This document shows, in pieces, positions 9,896-17,061 of a stretch of DNA of 45,078 bases. A program made the position numbers and the translations under genes. A model generated the notes under the pieces. That model worked only from the letters and a program-made list of their open reading frames with translations, had not been told where the DNA came from and did no database searches. This DNA is from JBDUDK01 sp040002995 (GTDB taxonomy: Bacteria > Actinomycetota > Acidimicrobiia > Acidimicrobiales > Ilumatobacteraceae), in assembly GCA_040002995.1 (NCBI GenBank), contig JBDUDK010000115.1, forward strand, positions 1 to 45,078. Reading direction: 5' to 3'. Position 1 is the stretch's first letter. Every line of letters starts with the position of its first letter.

Positions 9896-10333
9896 TCAGC
9901 CTGCGCCGCGGCCGATCCCTGCCTTCTTCAGCACCGAGGCCTCGACTCCTAATTCCCGCCATGCCGCGTAGGAGATACCCCGGCGCTCGCTGTAGGCCTT
10001 GGCTGCCGACACGAAGTCGTCCTCGAGTTCGGTGAGGTCGATCTTGGCTCCCAGATGGGCCAACTCGGCCCCCAGATCGAGACGCTCCTGCACAAGATGC
10101 AGCCGGCTCACCGGATCAGCATCGCTCAGGGCGGAGGCGATCGTATCGAGACGCTTCGTTATGGATTCGGACGTGCGTTTCCGGCCTCGCTTGGGTTTGT
10201 GGGCTTCCAGAGCCTCGAGATACAGCCGCACTGAGCGGCCCTCGTTTCTACCCTGAGCGAGAGCGGCCTTGTGTTCCGCCGACATGGTTGTGCGCTTCTT
10301 CTTTTGAGGCATAAGTCCGCCATTCTCACTCAT
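9896..10333 (-). CDS. Conserved hypothetical protein, basic N-terminus
   Basis: I do not recognise a named function. The 145-residue protein is convergent with purB. Its N-terminus is rich in Lys/Arg (MPQKKKRTTMSAEHKAALAQ, then HKPKRGRKR). A central part predicted to be helical reads ADPVSRLHLVQERLDLGAEL. The end, YSERRGISYAAWRELGVEAS, resembles a small helix-turn-helix or DNA-associated segment. I recall similar proteins with a KRGRKR...DP.SRLHL.QER.DL pattern in other actinobacteria, so it is probably a real conserved family. The upstream ATG at 10333 lacks a Shine-Dalgarno; the internal ATG at 10312 has a weak GGCGGA. A nucleic-acid-binding role is only suggested by the charge pattern. Confidence 0.7.
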   Translation of the reverse strand: MSENGGLMPQKKKRTTMSAEHKAALAQGRNEGRSVRLYLEALEAHKPKRGRKRTSESITKRLDTIASALSDADPVSRLHLVQERLDLGAELAHLGAKIDLTELEDDFVSAAKAYSERRGISYAAWRELGVEASVLKKAGIGRGAG

Positions 10334-10337
10334 CTAT

Positions 10338-10351
10338 TTGGCGTTTGCCAA
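10338..10351. repeat. Perfect inverted repeat upstream of the minus-strand gene
   Basis: TTGGC-GTTT-GCCAA is a perfect 5-bp inverted repeat. It lies 5-18 bases upstream of the first possible start of the minus-strand hypothetical gene. It could be an operator or a small hairpin in the leader. No regulator can be assigned. Confidence 0.45.
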
Positions 10352-10360
10352 GGCAGGCCG

Positions 10361-10376
10361 GCCCGGCAGACCGGGC
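10361..10376. terminator. GC-rich hairpin in the divergent region
   Basis: GCCCGG-CAGA-CCGGGC can form a 6-bp stem with a 4-base loop. No T-run follows on either strand, so a classical intrinsic terminator is doubtful. It lies between divergently oriented genes and may instead be a leader structure. Confidence 0.3.
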
Positions 10377-10462
10377 AGTCGCCGATTGGTCTGCATCCGG
10401 CGGGATCCTGCGGATGCCTCCGATGGCTTTAACACCTCTGCCGGCGAACCGATGGAGTATCC

Positions 10463-11050
10463 GTGAGGTCGGAGGGCAGAGCACTTGGCGTCACGGTTGC
10501 CGCCGCGGCCGTGCTGGTCGCCTGTAGCCAAGCGGGCGTGAACACGGCCGCGAACTCGAACGGCTTGGACGACCCACATGCCGGCGGGCAGATGGTGGGC
10601 ATGGACATGGTGAGCGGCACCGGCGCGCACCCTGAGCATGGCCTCGTCCTCACCACGACCACCGACAAGTATCTGATCGTTCTCGACATCTTGGCCCCGG
10701 AGCAGATGTACACGGCGGCCGATGTAGCCAAGGAGCATCCCGGCGCGGGCGAACTCGTTGTCAACGGGAAGGCAACTCCCACCACAGGCGTGAACCTTCG
10801 CCACATGGAAGTGCATGTGTACGACCGGGCCACCGGCGCGGTCGTGATGGACGAGCATCCGAAGTTGACGCTGAGTGACTACACCGACGACACCACGTAC
10901 ACCGTCGACTCCACCGAGATGAGAGACATTGTGATCGGTGAGATCGACGATCACTACGGCTCCAATAGCTCCGTAGCGGTCGGCCACGAGTTCTCGCTGC
11001 ATTTCGAGATGAACGGCGAAATCGCTGACTTCACCGGAATGGTGAAGTGA
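10463..11050 (+). CDS. Lipoprotein of unknown function, Met/His-rich after the lipobox
   Basis: This 195-residue protein has a short basic N-terminus, a hydrophobic core, and a lipobox VLVAC with the lipidated Cys at residue 21, so it should be anchored outside the membrane. After a short linker comes a Met/His-rich stretch (HAGGQMVGMDMVSG, then GAHPEHG) that could bind a metal. A beta-rich domain follows, containing GVNLRHMEVHVYDRATG and DEHPKLTLSDYTDD. The latter loosely recalls periplasmic metal-handling domains of the P19/Tp34 type, but I cannot assign a family. The GTG at 10463 has GGAG upstream. Its stop overlaps the start of the membrane diguanylate cyclase, suggesting that it senses or presents a ligand for that protein. 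Confidence 0.75.
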   Translation: MRSEGRALGVTVAAAAVLVACSQAGVNTAANSNGLDDPHAGGQMVGMDMVSGTGAHPEHGLVLTTTTDKYLIVLDILAPEQMYTAADVAKEHPGAGELVVNGKATPTTGVNLRHMEVHVYDRATGAVVMDEHPKLTLSDYTDDTTYTVDSTEMRDIVIGEIDDHYGSNSSVAVGHEFSLHFEMNGEIADFTGMVK

Positions 11051-12930
11051 TGCGCCGCATAGCCGGATTCGTCAGAAATCTTCCGGTTGGCCGCCGCTTG
11101 GGTCTCGGGTTTGGTGGCGTGCTGCTGCTGCTCTGCGCGGTGCTTGCGGTCGAGTTTCGCTCCTTTCTCCTGCTCGACCAACAAGCGGAACGGATCACGC
11201 TTCGCTACGTCCCGATTGCCGCTGGCGCCGATGGTCTGCGAGTCGATGTGGCCAAGCTCCACGGCGCGCAGACAAGCTACGTGCTCGACGGTGGTGTGAG
11301 CCGCCCGGCCTTCGAGCAGCAGGCGCTCCAGATCCAACAGGACATGGCTGATCTCGGGAGGAAGGCGGGCGACGGCCGCTCCGCGTCGCTCCTGGCGAAG
11401 ATGCAATCCGAGATCGAGGCGTTCCTTCGTATCGACGCCACGATCGCGGCGGCCGTACAGCAGCACGACCAGGCGCTCGCACAATCATTCGTACTCGGGC
11501 CCGGCCGCCTCACCGTCGGCTACCTCGACGATGACGCCCAGAGCCTCGCCGACTTCGCTCGACAAGATCAGGAAACGGCGACTGACTTGTTCGGAGCCAC
11601 CGAGCGCCGGGCGTGGCTCCTGTTGCTCTGCCTTGGTGCCGCGGCGATCGTGCTCGGCGCGCTCGTGGCCGTGGCGATCGCCCGCACGATCCGCCGGCCG
11701 CTCACAAAGCTCGAGAGCGCGGCGAGACAAGCGGCTCACGGTGATCTCGACGTCGTCGTGGAGTCGACATCAAACGACGAGACCGGTCGGCTCATCTCGG
11801 CGTTCAACACGATGGTTAGCGGTCTACGCCAATCGGTCGCCTCCAGCACGTTCGACACTGAACTGCGCGCCGCACTCGACATGGCCGACACCGAGGACGG
11901 TGCCCTCGGCGTCATTGGCGACGCGATGCGAGATCTCGTTCCGCAGAACCCGGCCGAGTTCCTGGTGGCCGACAACAGCAAGGCACACCTACGCCAGGCC
12001 GTGATCACGGGCCCGCTCGAGAGGGGCCCGTGTTGCCCCGTCGAAACGCCGTTTGGATGCGCCGCCGTGCGCAGCGGCCAGTCGGCGGTGTTCGATTCGA
12101 GCGATGCGCTGGGTGCGTGCCCGAAGCTCAAGGACCGCGCGTCCGGCGCGGTGTCGGCTGCTTGTGTGCCGGTGACGTTCATGGGTCGCGCCGTTGGCGT
12201 GCTCCATGTGGTCGGCGAGAACCACCAGCCCCCGGGACCCGACGCGCTGGCGCGTTTGCGTTCGCTGGCCGCCCAGGCCGGGTCGCGGATCGGCACCGTC
12301 CGCGCGTTCGATCGCAGCCATCTTCAGGCGTCGACCGACGCGCTCACGGGCCTCCACAACCGGCGAACGCTCGAGGCCAAGGCGCACGACCTCCAACGGC
12401 ACGGTCTCCCCTACACCGTGCTGATGTGCGATCTCGACCACTTCAAGAGCCTGAACGACAAGCACGGCCATGACGCGGGCGACCGAGCCCTGCGGCTCTT
12501 CGGCGGCGCGTTACGCGATTCTGTACGCGACGTCGATGTCGTCGCGCGCTACGGCGGCGAGGAATTCGTCGTCGTGCTTCCGGCGCAGAGCATCAACGGC
12601 GCGCTCGCCGTCGCGCACCGGATTCGGCTGCGCCTGGCCGAGGCCCTGGCCGCGGGCGGGTTCGCCCCGTTCACCGTGAGCATGGGGGCATCGGCGTCGT
12701 CGCGAGATGCGACCTTCGAGGAAGTTCTACGGCAGGCCGACAAGGCGCTGTACGACGCAAAGGCCCAGGGCCGCGATCGCGTCGTGATTGCCGAGGAAGC
12801 CAGTGGTGGCCTCGGCGTCGACAACGGCGAGCCGTTAACGCTCAGCTCGTTCGGAACCAACCGCGATTCGGGAATGTACGCACAGATGGACACGCCCGAT
12901 CCCGTGCTCGATCGGGGCGCTGGCATTTAG
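11050..12930 (+). CDS. Membrane-bound diguanylate cyclase with HAMP, GAF and GGDEF domains
   Basis: This protein should make cyclic di-GMP from two GTP at the inner face of the membrane. Its 626 residues contain TM1 (about 15-36), an extracytoplasmic four-helix-bundle-like domain, TM2 (about 188-212), HAMP (about 212-265), a Cys-rich GAF domain (about 270-420, with GPCCPVETPFGC and ACPKL) and a GGDEF domain from about residue 430. The active-site motif is GGEEF at residues 502-506. The feedback I-site RDVD precedes it by five residues at 493-496, so the enzyme looks active and product-inhibited. STDALTGLHNRRT and DLDHFKSLNDKHGH are further signatures. The ATG at 11050 overlaps the lipoprotein stop (TGATG); GTG 11047 is an alternative. 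The Cys-rich GAF could sense redox state, metal or a cofactor. Confidence 0.93.
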   Translation: MRRIAGFVRNLPVGRRLGLGFGGVLLLLCAVLAVEFRSFLLLDQQAERITLRYVPIAAGADGLRVDVAKLHGAQTSYVLDGGVSRPAFEQQALQIQQDMADLGRKAGDGRSASLLAKMQSEIEAFLRIDATIAAAVQQHDQALAQSFVLGPGRLTVGYLDDDAQSLADFARQDQETATDLFGATERRAWLLLLCLGAAAIVLGALVAVAIARTIRRPLTKLESAARQAAHGDLDVVVESTSNDETGRLISAFNTMVSGLRQSVASSTFDTELRAALDMADTEDGALGVIGDAMRDLVPQNPAEFLVADNSKAHLRQAVITGPLERGPCCPVETPFGCAAVRSGQSAVFDSSDALGACPKLKDRASGAVSAACVPVTFMGRAVGVLHVVGENHQPPGPDALARLRSLAAQAGSRIGTVRAFDRSHLQASTDALTGLHNRRTLEAKAHDLQRHGLPYTVLMCDLDHFKSLNDKHGHDAGDRALRLFGGALRDSVRDVDVVARYGGEEFVVVLPAQSINGALAVAHRIRLRLAEALAAGGFAPFTVSMGASASSRDATFEEVLRQADKALYDAKAQGRDRVVIAEEASGGLGVDNGEPLTLSSFGTNRDSGMYAQMDTPDPVLDRGAGI

Positions 12931-13856
12931 GCGACCGCGGGGCAGACGGCGTCGGCGATCAGCTGCAGATGATCGAGGTCGGAGAGATCAAGAATCTGCA
13001 GATACACGCGGTGTGCGCCGGCGTTGTCCCACTTCTGCAGCGTGGCGACGACCTCATCGATGGTGCCGCACGCACCGTTGGCACGCAGCTCGTCGCCTTT
13101 GCGGCCGATCGTCGCGGCCCGTCTCGCGAACTCGGCTTCATCGCGCCCGACGCAGACCACCAACGCCGCCGAAAATGTCATGGAAGCCGGGTCGCGACCG
13201 ATCGCCTCGCACGCGGTCCTGACCCGCTTGGCCTGGTCACTGAAATCATCGATTGACGCGAACGGCATGTTGTATTCGGCGGCGAACCGAGCCGCAAGGC
13301 TTGGCGTGCGCTGCTTGCCCCGACCACCGATGATGATTGGCGGCCGGGGTCGCTGCACTGGTTTCGGAAGGCCGGGTGACGACTCGATCGCGTAGTAACG
13401 ACCCGGGAAGGAAAACGATTCCTGCGTGGCCCACAGGCCGGTGATGATCTCCAGCTGTTCCTCGAGCCGGTCGAAGCGTTCGGCCACGCTCCGAGGAAAC
13501 GGAATGCCGTAGGCCTTGTGCTCGTTCTCGAACCAGCCAGCGCCGAGACCAAGCTCGACGCGCCCGCCACTCATCTCGTCGACCTGGGCGACGCTCACCG
13601 CGAGCGGCCCCGGCCACCGAAACGTCATCGAGGTCACAAGCGTGCCGAGGCGAATCGTGCGCGTGTCACGCGCCAGACCCGCCAGCGTGATCCACGCGTC
13701 GGTGGGACCCGGCTGGCCAGTGACGTCACCCATCTTCAAGTAGTGGTCAGAGCGGAAGAACGCGTCGAAGCCGAGGTCCTCGGCGGCGCGGGCGACGCGC
13801 AGAAGATCGTCGTAATAGGCGCCCTGTTGGGGTTCGGTGAAGATGCGCAGCTGCAT
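12927..13856 (-). CDS. LLM-class F420-dependent oxidoreductase
   Basis: This is a luciferase-like TIM-barrel oxidoreductase of 309 residues. It belongs to the F420-type subfamily that begins MQLRIFTEPQQGAYYDDLL. Typical segments are GFDAFFRSDHYLKMGD, PTDAWITLAGLARDT, MSGGRVELGLGAGWFENEH and PIIIGGRGKQRTPSLAARFA. The substrate cannot be told from sequence. The ATG at 13856 is chosen because it begins exactly at the conserved N-terminus; a longer version to 13904 adds residues with no family match and would run across the pyrE start. The gene is divergent from pyrE (26-base gap) and convergent with the diguanylate cyclase, whose stop codon it overlaps. It implies that the organism makes F420. 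Confidence 0.9.
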   Translation of the reverse strand: MQLRIFTEPQQGAYYDDLLRVARAAEDLGFDAFFRSDHYLKMGDVTGQPGPTDAWITLAGLARDTRTIRLGTLVTSMTFRWPGPLAVSVAQVDEMSGGRVELGLGAGWFENEHKAYGIPFPRSVAERFDRLEEQLEIITGLWATQESFSFPGRYYAIESSPGLPKPVQRPRPPIIIGGRGKQRTPSLAARFAAEYNMPFASIDDFSDQAKRVRTACEAIGRDPASMTFSAALVVCVGRDEAEFARRAATIGRKGDELRANGACGTIDEVVATLQKWDNAGAHRVYLQILDLSDLDHLQLIADAVCPAVA

Positions 13857-13882
13857 GACCGCGACAGTACGGTGCGACATCG

Positions 13883-14434
13883 ATGGACTCCACCCGCGAA
13901 GCACTGCGCCGTCACGTGCTCGATTACTCCGTCAGGCGGGGTGCGTTTACCCTCAAGTCGGGTATGTCGAGTTCATGGTTCGTCGATACCAAGCAGACCG
14001 CGTGCCGGCCCGAAGGCATCCTCGCTGTCGCCGACGCTGCGCTCGAGGTCATCGGCACCGACGTGATCGCCATCGGCGGCCTGACGATGGGCGCCGATCC
14101 GGTTGCCTTCGGCATCGCAGCCGTGGCGGCGACACGCGGGCGACACCTATGCAGCTTCAGTATTCGGAAGGTTGCCAAGGACCACGGCGTGACGGGCCGT
14201 ATCGCGGGAGCACTACAGGTGGGAGACAGGGTGGTGATCACCGAGGACACCGTCACCCGAGGAACATCACCGATGGAGGCGGCGCGCGTGGTGCGCGAGT
14301 TCGGGGCTGAACCCGTCATGATCCTGGTGATCGTCGACAGGGGCGGGACGTGCGCGGCGATGGCGGCCGCCGAGGGCATTGGATTCCACGCCCTCTTGAC
14401 GGCCCCTGACCTCGGCTTCGACTACGGGTCGTAG
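13883..14434 (+). CDS. pyrE: Orotate phosphoribosyltransferase
   Basis: PyrE converts orotate and PRPP to orotidine 5'-phosphate in pyrimidine synthesis. The 183-residue protein has the N-terminal orotate-binding segment FTLKSGMSSSWFVDTKQ. IGGLTMGADPVAFGIAA and FSIRKVAKDHG form the flexible-loop region. The PRPP-binding motif VVITEDTVTRGTSPMEA is near residues 117-133, followed by ILVIVDRGG. The family usually runs about 175-215 residues, so the length fits. No strong Shine-Dalgarno is visible before the ATG at 13883. The short 26-base space shared with the divergent oxidoreductase means its promoter must overlap that gene's 5' end. Confidence 0.94.
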   Translation: MDSTREALRRHVLDYSVRRGAFTLKSGMSSSWFVDTKQTACRPEGILAVADAALEVIGTDVIAIGGLTMGADPVAFGIAAVAATRGRHLCSFSIRKVAKDHGVTGRIAGALQVGDRVVITEDTVTRGTSPMEAARVVREFGAEPVMILVIVDRGGTCAAMAAAEGIGFHALLTAPDLGFDYGS

Positions 14435-14447
14435 CGTTAGGGCTCCT

Positions 14448-14870
14448 ATGGATCTCACGAACGCAATCTCGTTTGCCCGATCCCACCGTCAGGGCATTCT
14501 CCTTACTCTGCGGTCCGACGGGCGGCCTCAGAGCTCGAATATCGCGTTCGGCGTCGGCGACGACGGGATCGTGCGCATCTCGGTTACCGACGACCGAGCC
14601 AAGACGCAGAATCTCCGACGCGATCCGCGGGCGTCGCTTCACGTGAACCGCGCCGACTTCTATGCCTACGTCGTGCTCGAAGGTGATGCTGTGCTTTCCC
14701 CAGTCGCCGCCCGCCCAGACGACGCCACCGTGGAAGAGCTCATCGAGCTGTACCGCGCCCTGCAGGGTGAGCATCCCGACTGGAACTCCTATCGCGAGGC
14801 CATGGTGGCCGACCGGCGACTTGTCGTGCGGCTGCGGCCCAGTCGTGCGTACGGCATGTTGCCGAACTGA
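14448..14870 (+). CDS. PPOX-class, probably F420-dependent, flavin/deazaflavin-fold protein
   Basis: This 140-residue split beta-barrel protein belongs to the pyridoxamine-5'-phosphate-oxidase-like superfamily. It resembles the actinobacterial F420-binding branch that includes biliverdin reductase-type enzymes. Visible features are GILLTLRSDGRPQSSNIAF at the N-terminus, VRISVTDDRAKTQNLRRDP, and ASLHVNRADFYAYVVLEG in the barrel. The C-terminus ends RPSRAYGMLPN. It follows pyrE by 13 bases and may be co-transcribed. The substrate is unknown; small oxidised metabolites or detoxification targets are typical of the family. Confidence 0.85.
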   Translation: MDLTNAISFARSHRQGILLTLRSDGRPQSSNIAFGVGDDGIVRISVTDDRAKTQNLRRDPRASLHVNRADFYAYVVLEGDAVLSPVAARPDDATVEELIELYRALQGEHPDWNSYREAMVADRRLVVRLRPSRAYGMLPN

Positions 14871-14932
14871 CTCGCAGAAGTCGCGGCTGGCGTCTGCTGA
14901 CAGAGCGGGGTCCGGCTGCGAGACTGCGCGCG

Positions 14933-15220
14933 GTGCACAAGGCGATCGATGAGGGCAGCGGGGTGGCCAGGGTCACGTTCAGCCTGCCCGCCGCGGTCGA
15001 CGCCGGGTCGGCCGACATCGTCGGTGAGTTCACGGGCTGGGTTCCCGTGCCGATGACGCACACCAGCGACGGGGGCTTCAGCGTCAGCGTCGAGTTGCCG
15101 ATGGGCAAGGCGTACCGGTTCAGATACCTGCTCGACGGCGTCCGCTGGGAGAATGACTGGCACGCCGACGACTACGTGTTGAACGTGCACGGCAGCCACG
15201 ACTCAGTCGTCATCGTCTGA
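14933..15220 (+). CDS. Stand-alone CBM48/AMPK-type glycogen-binding domain protein
   Basis: The 95-residue protein is essentially one early-set beta-sandwich domain. It carries the features of the isoamylase N-terminal or AMPK-beta glycogen-binding module: VTFSLPAAVDAGSADIVGEF, then TGWVPVPM, then FSVSVELPMGKAYRFRYLLDG, then WENDWHADDYVLN. No catalytic domain is attached. Proteins like this are thought to bind glycogen or related glucans, or to act as scaffolds. The GTG at 14933 is the only reasonable start. The cytochrome P450 follows 24 bases later, but a functional link between the two is not evident. Confidence 0.85.
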   Translation: MHKAIDEGSGVARVTFSLPAAVDAGSADIVGEFTGWVPVPMTHTSDGGFSVSVELPMGKAYRFRYLLDGVRWENDWHADDYVLNVHGSHDSVVIV

Positions 15221-15244
15221 GTCCGAATATAGGGAGCACTCCTC

Positions 15245-16510
15245 ATGCCACCGGATTCCGCGATCACCGTCGACGACATCCAACTCGGCAGCGATGCGTT
15301 CTGGGCCCGCCCCCTCGAGGAGCGCGATCAGGCGTTCGCGACGTTGCGGGCGCAGTGTCCCGTGAGTTTCCATCCCGAGCTGAACGTGCTGGAGGGCGCG
15401 CCAGTGGGACCAGGCTTCTGGTCGATCACGCGCTACGACGACTTGCGCTCCGTGAACCGGCGCCCGGGGATTTTCAGCTCCGCATCAGGGATCACGCTGA
15501 ACGAGACGGCGCCCGAGACTTTGGAGTTCTTCGGGTCGATGATCGTGCTCGACGACCCGCGGCACGCGAAGTTCCGGCTGCTGGTGCAGAAGGGGTTTAC
15601 TCCGAAGACCGTCGCGCAAGTCGAGGAGAGCGTTCGCGTCCGCGCGCGACAGCTGATGGTGGCGGCCGCCGAGATGGGCACCTGCGACTTCGTCGAGCAG
15701 TTCGCGGCACCGCTCCCGCTGCAGGTGATCTGCGACATGCTCGGTGTTCCTGCCGCCGACGAGAAGCAGATCTTTGAGTGGACCAATGTGATCTTGGGCG
15801 CCGGCGACCCCGATTTCGGCGGCACGTTCGAGGCCCTCTTCAACGGTGCGCTGGGTATGTACAACTACGCCCAGGCCTTGGGCCAGGAGCGCCTGGAACA
15901 CCCTAGAGACGACATCACGTCGGTTCTGATGCACGCCGATGTCGACGGCCAGCGGCTGAGCCCGGCGGAGTACGGTTCGTTCTTCATCCTGTTGGCGGTG
16001 GCGGGGAACGAGACGACCCGCAACGCGATCAGCTGGGGGATGAAGATGCTCACCGATCATCCCGACCAAGAGCGCGACTGGAAGGCCGACCCTGCGCTGA
16101 CCCCGAACGCGATTGAGGAGATGGTGCGTTGGGCGAGTCCCGTGATCCACATGCGCCGTACCGCGCTGCAAGACACCCACATCGGCGATACAGCGATTGC
16201 CGAGGGAGACAAGGTGGTGATGTGGTACTGGTCGGCCAACCGCGACCCGTCGGTGTTCCCGGACGGGCATGCGTTCGACATTCGACGGGCCAACGCGAAG
16301 GATCAGGTTGGCTACGGCGCCGGCGGTCCGCACTTTTGCCTCGGGGCGAATCTCGCCCGGCGGGAGATCACCGTGATGTTCGACGAGATCTTCCGGTGGT
16401 TCCCCGATCTCGAGATCACCACCGAGCCGGCCCGCCTGCTGTCACCGTTTATCAACGGCATCAAGCGGATGGGTTGCTCCTTCACACCGACGAAAGTCGA
16501 CCCGCTCTAG
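15245..16510 (+). CDS. Cytochrome P450
   Basis: This is a heme-thiolate monooxygenase of 421 residues, the usual size for a soluble bacterial P450. The I-helix oxygen-activation motif AGNETTRN lies near residue 253. The K-helix ExxR is within EEMVRWASPV. The heme-ligand loop GAGGPHFCLGANLARRE carries the Cys ligand at residue 365. GGPHFCLGANLAR together with HMRRTA resembles the CYP124/125/142 group, which hydroxylates steroid side chains or branched lipids; this assignment is tentative. It needs ferredoxin and a reductase, and neither is encoded nearby. The ATG at 15245 has GGGAG about 10 bases upstream. It is convergent with the DinB gene. Confidence 0.95.
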   Translation: MPPDSAITVDDIQLGSDAFWARPLEERDQAFATLRAQCPVSFHPELNVLEGAPVGPGFWSITRYDDLRSVNRRPGIFSSASGITLNETAPETLEFFGSMIVLDDPRHAKFRLLVQKGFTPKTVAQVEESVRVRARQLMVAAAEMGTCDFVEQFAAPLPLQVICDMLGVPAADEKQIFEWTNVILGAGDPDFGGTFEALFNGALGMYNYAQALGQERLEHPRDDITSVLMHADVDGQRLSPAEYGSFFILLAVAGNETTRNAISWGMKMLTDHPDQERDWKADPALTPNAIEEMVRWASPVIHMRRTALQDTHIGDTAIAEGDKVVMWYWSANRDPSVFPDGHAFDIRRANAKDQVGYGAGGPHFCLGANLARREITVMFDEIFRWFPDLEITTEPARLLSPFINGIKRMGCSFTPTKVDPL

Positions 16511-16518
16511 CGCGCCGT

Positions 16519-17028
16519 TTATTCGCCCACGCTGCCGTCGATGCATTGACGCAACAGGTCGGCGTGCCCGTTGTGACGGGAGTACTCCTCGATCATGTGT
16601 ACCAAAATCCAGCGCAACGAGAACGGGTCGTCCGTGTAGCGGGGAAGGCGTTCGAGCTGATCGAGCGACTCCGTCGCGGCCACCGTGCGCGAGTGCTCGC
16701 ACTCCGCACGAAACGTGGCGAAGTCACGATCGATGTCGGCGGTCTCGACATTGTCGAAGTCGCCGTCGGGGTCAGCGTCGGAGTAGTAGAGCGGCGCGAC
16801 GTCGTGGCCCGCCAGGCGGATGCGAAACCAGCTCTGTTCGACCTCGGCCATATGCCGTACCAGCCCAAGAAGCGAGAGCGTCGACGGTGGCACCGAGCGC
16901 GCGCGGAGCTGATCGGGGCTGAGGCCCGCGCACTTGATCTCGAGAGTCGTTCGGTGGTAATCGAGAAACTGGGTGAGAATCTCGCGCTCGGCGCCGTGAT
17001 GCGATGGATCGGTACGGAGGTCTTCCAC
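16519..17028 (-). CDS. DinB/DUF664 family protein
   Basis: This 169-residue four-helix-bundle protein belongs to the DinB superfamily, DUF664 branch, some members of which are metal- and mycothiol-dependent transferases. The metal-binding histidines are likely those in LLGLVRHMAEVEQSWF and in the C-terminal ILVHMIEEYSRHNGHADLLR, the latter being a strong family signature. The substrate is unknown; thiol-based detoxification is a common suggestion. It lies 33 bases downstream of putA on the same strand and may be read through from the cyd-put operon. Confidence 0.87.
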   Translation of the reverse strand: MEDLRTDPSHHGAEREILTQFLDYHRTTLEIKCAGLSPDQLRARSVPPSTLSLLGLVRHMAEVEQSWFRIRLAGHDVAPLYYSDADPDGDFDNVETADIDRDFATFRAECEHSRTVAATESLDQLERLPRYTDDPFSLRWILVHMIEEYSRHNGHADLLRQCIDGSVGE

Positions 17029-17061
17029 GGCGGGGCATCTTGTCAGAAGCTTCCAACGGGT

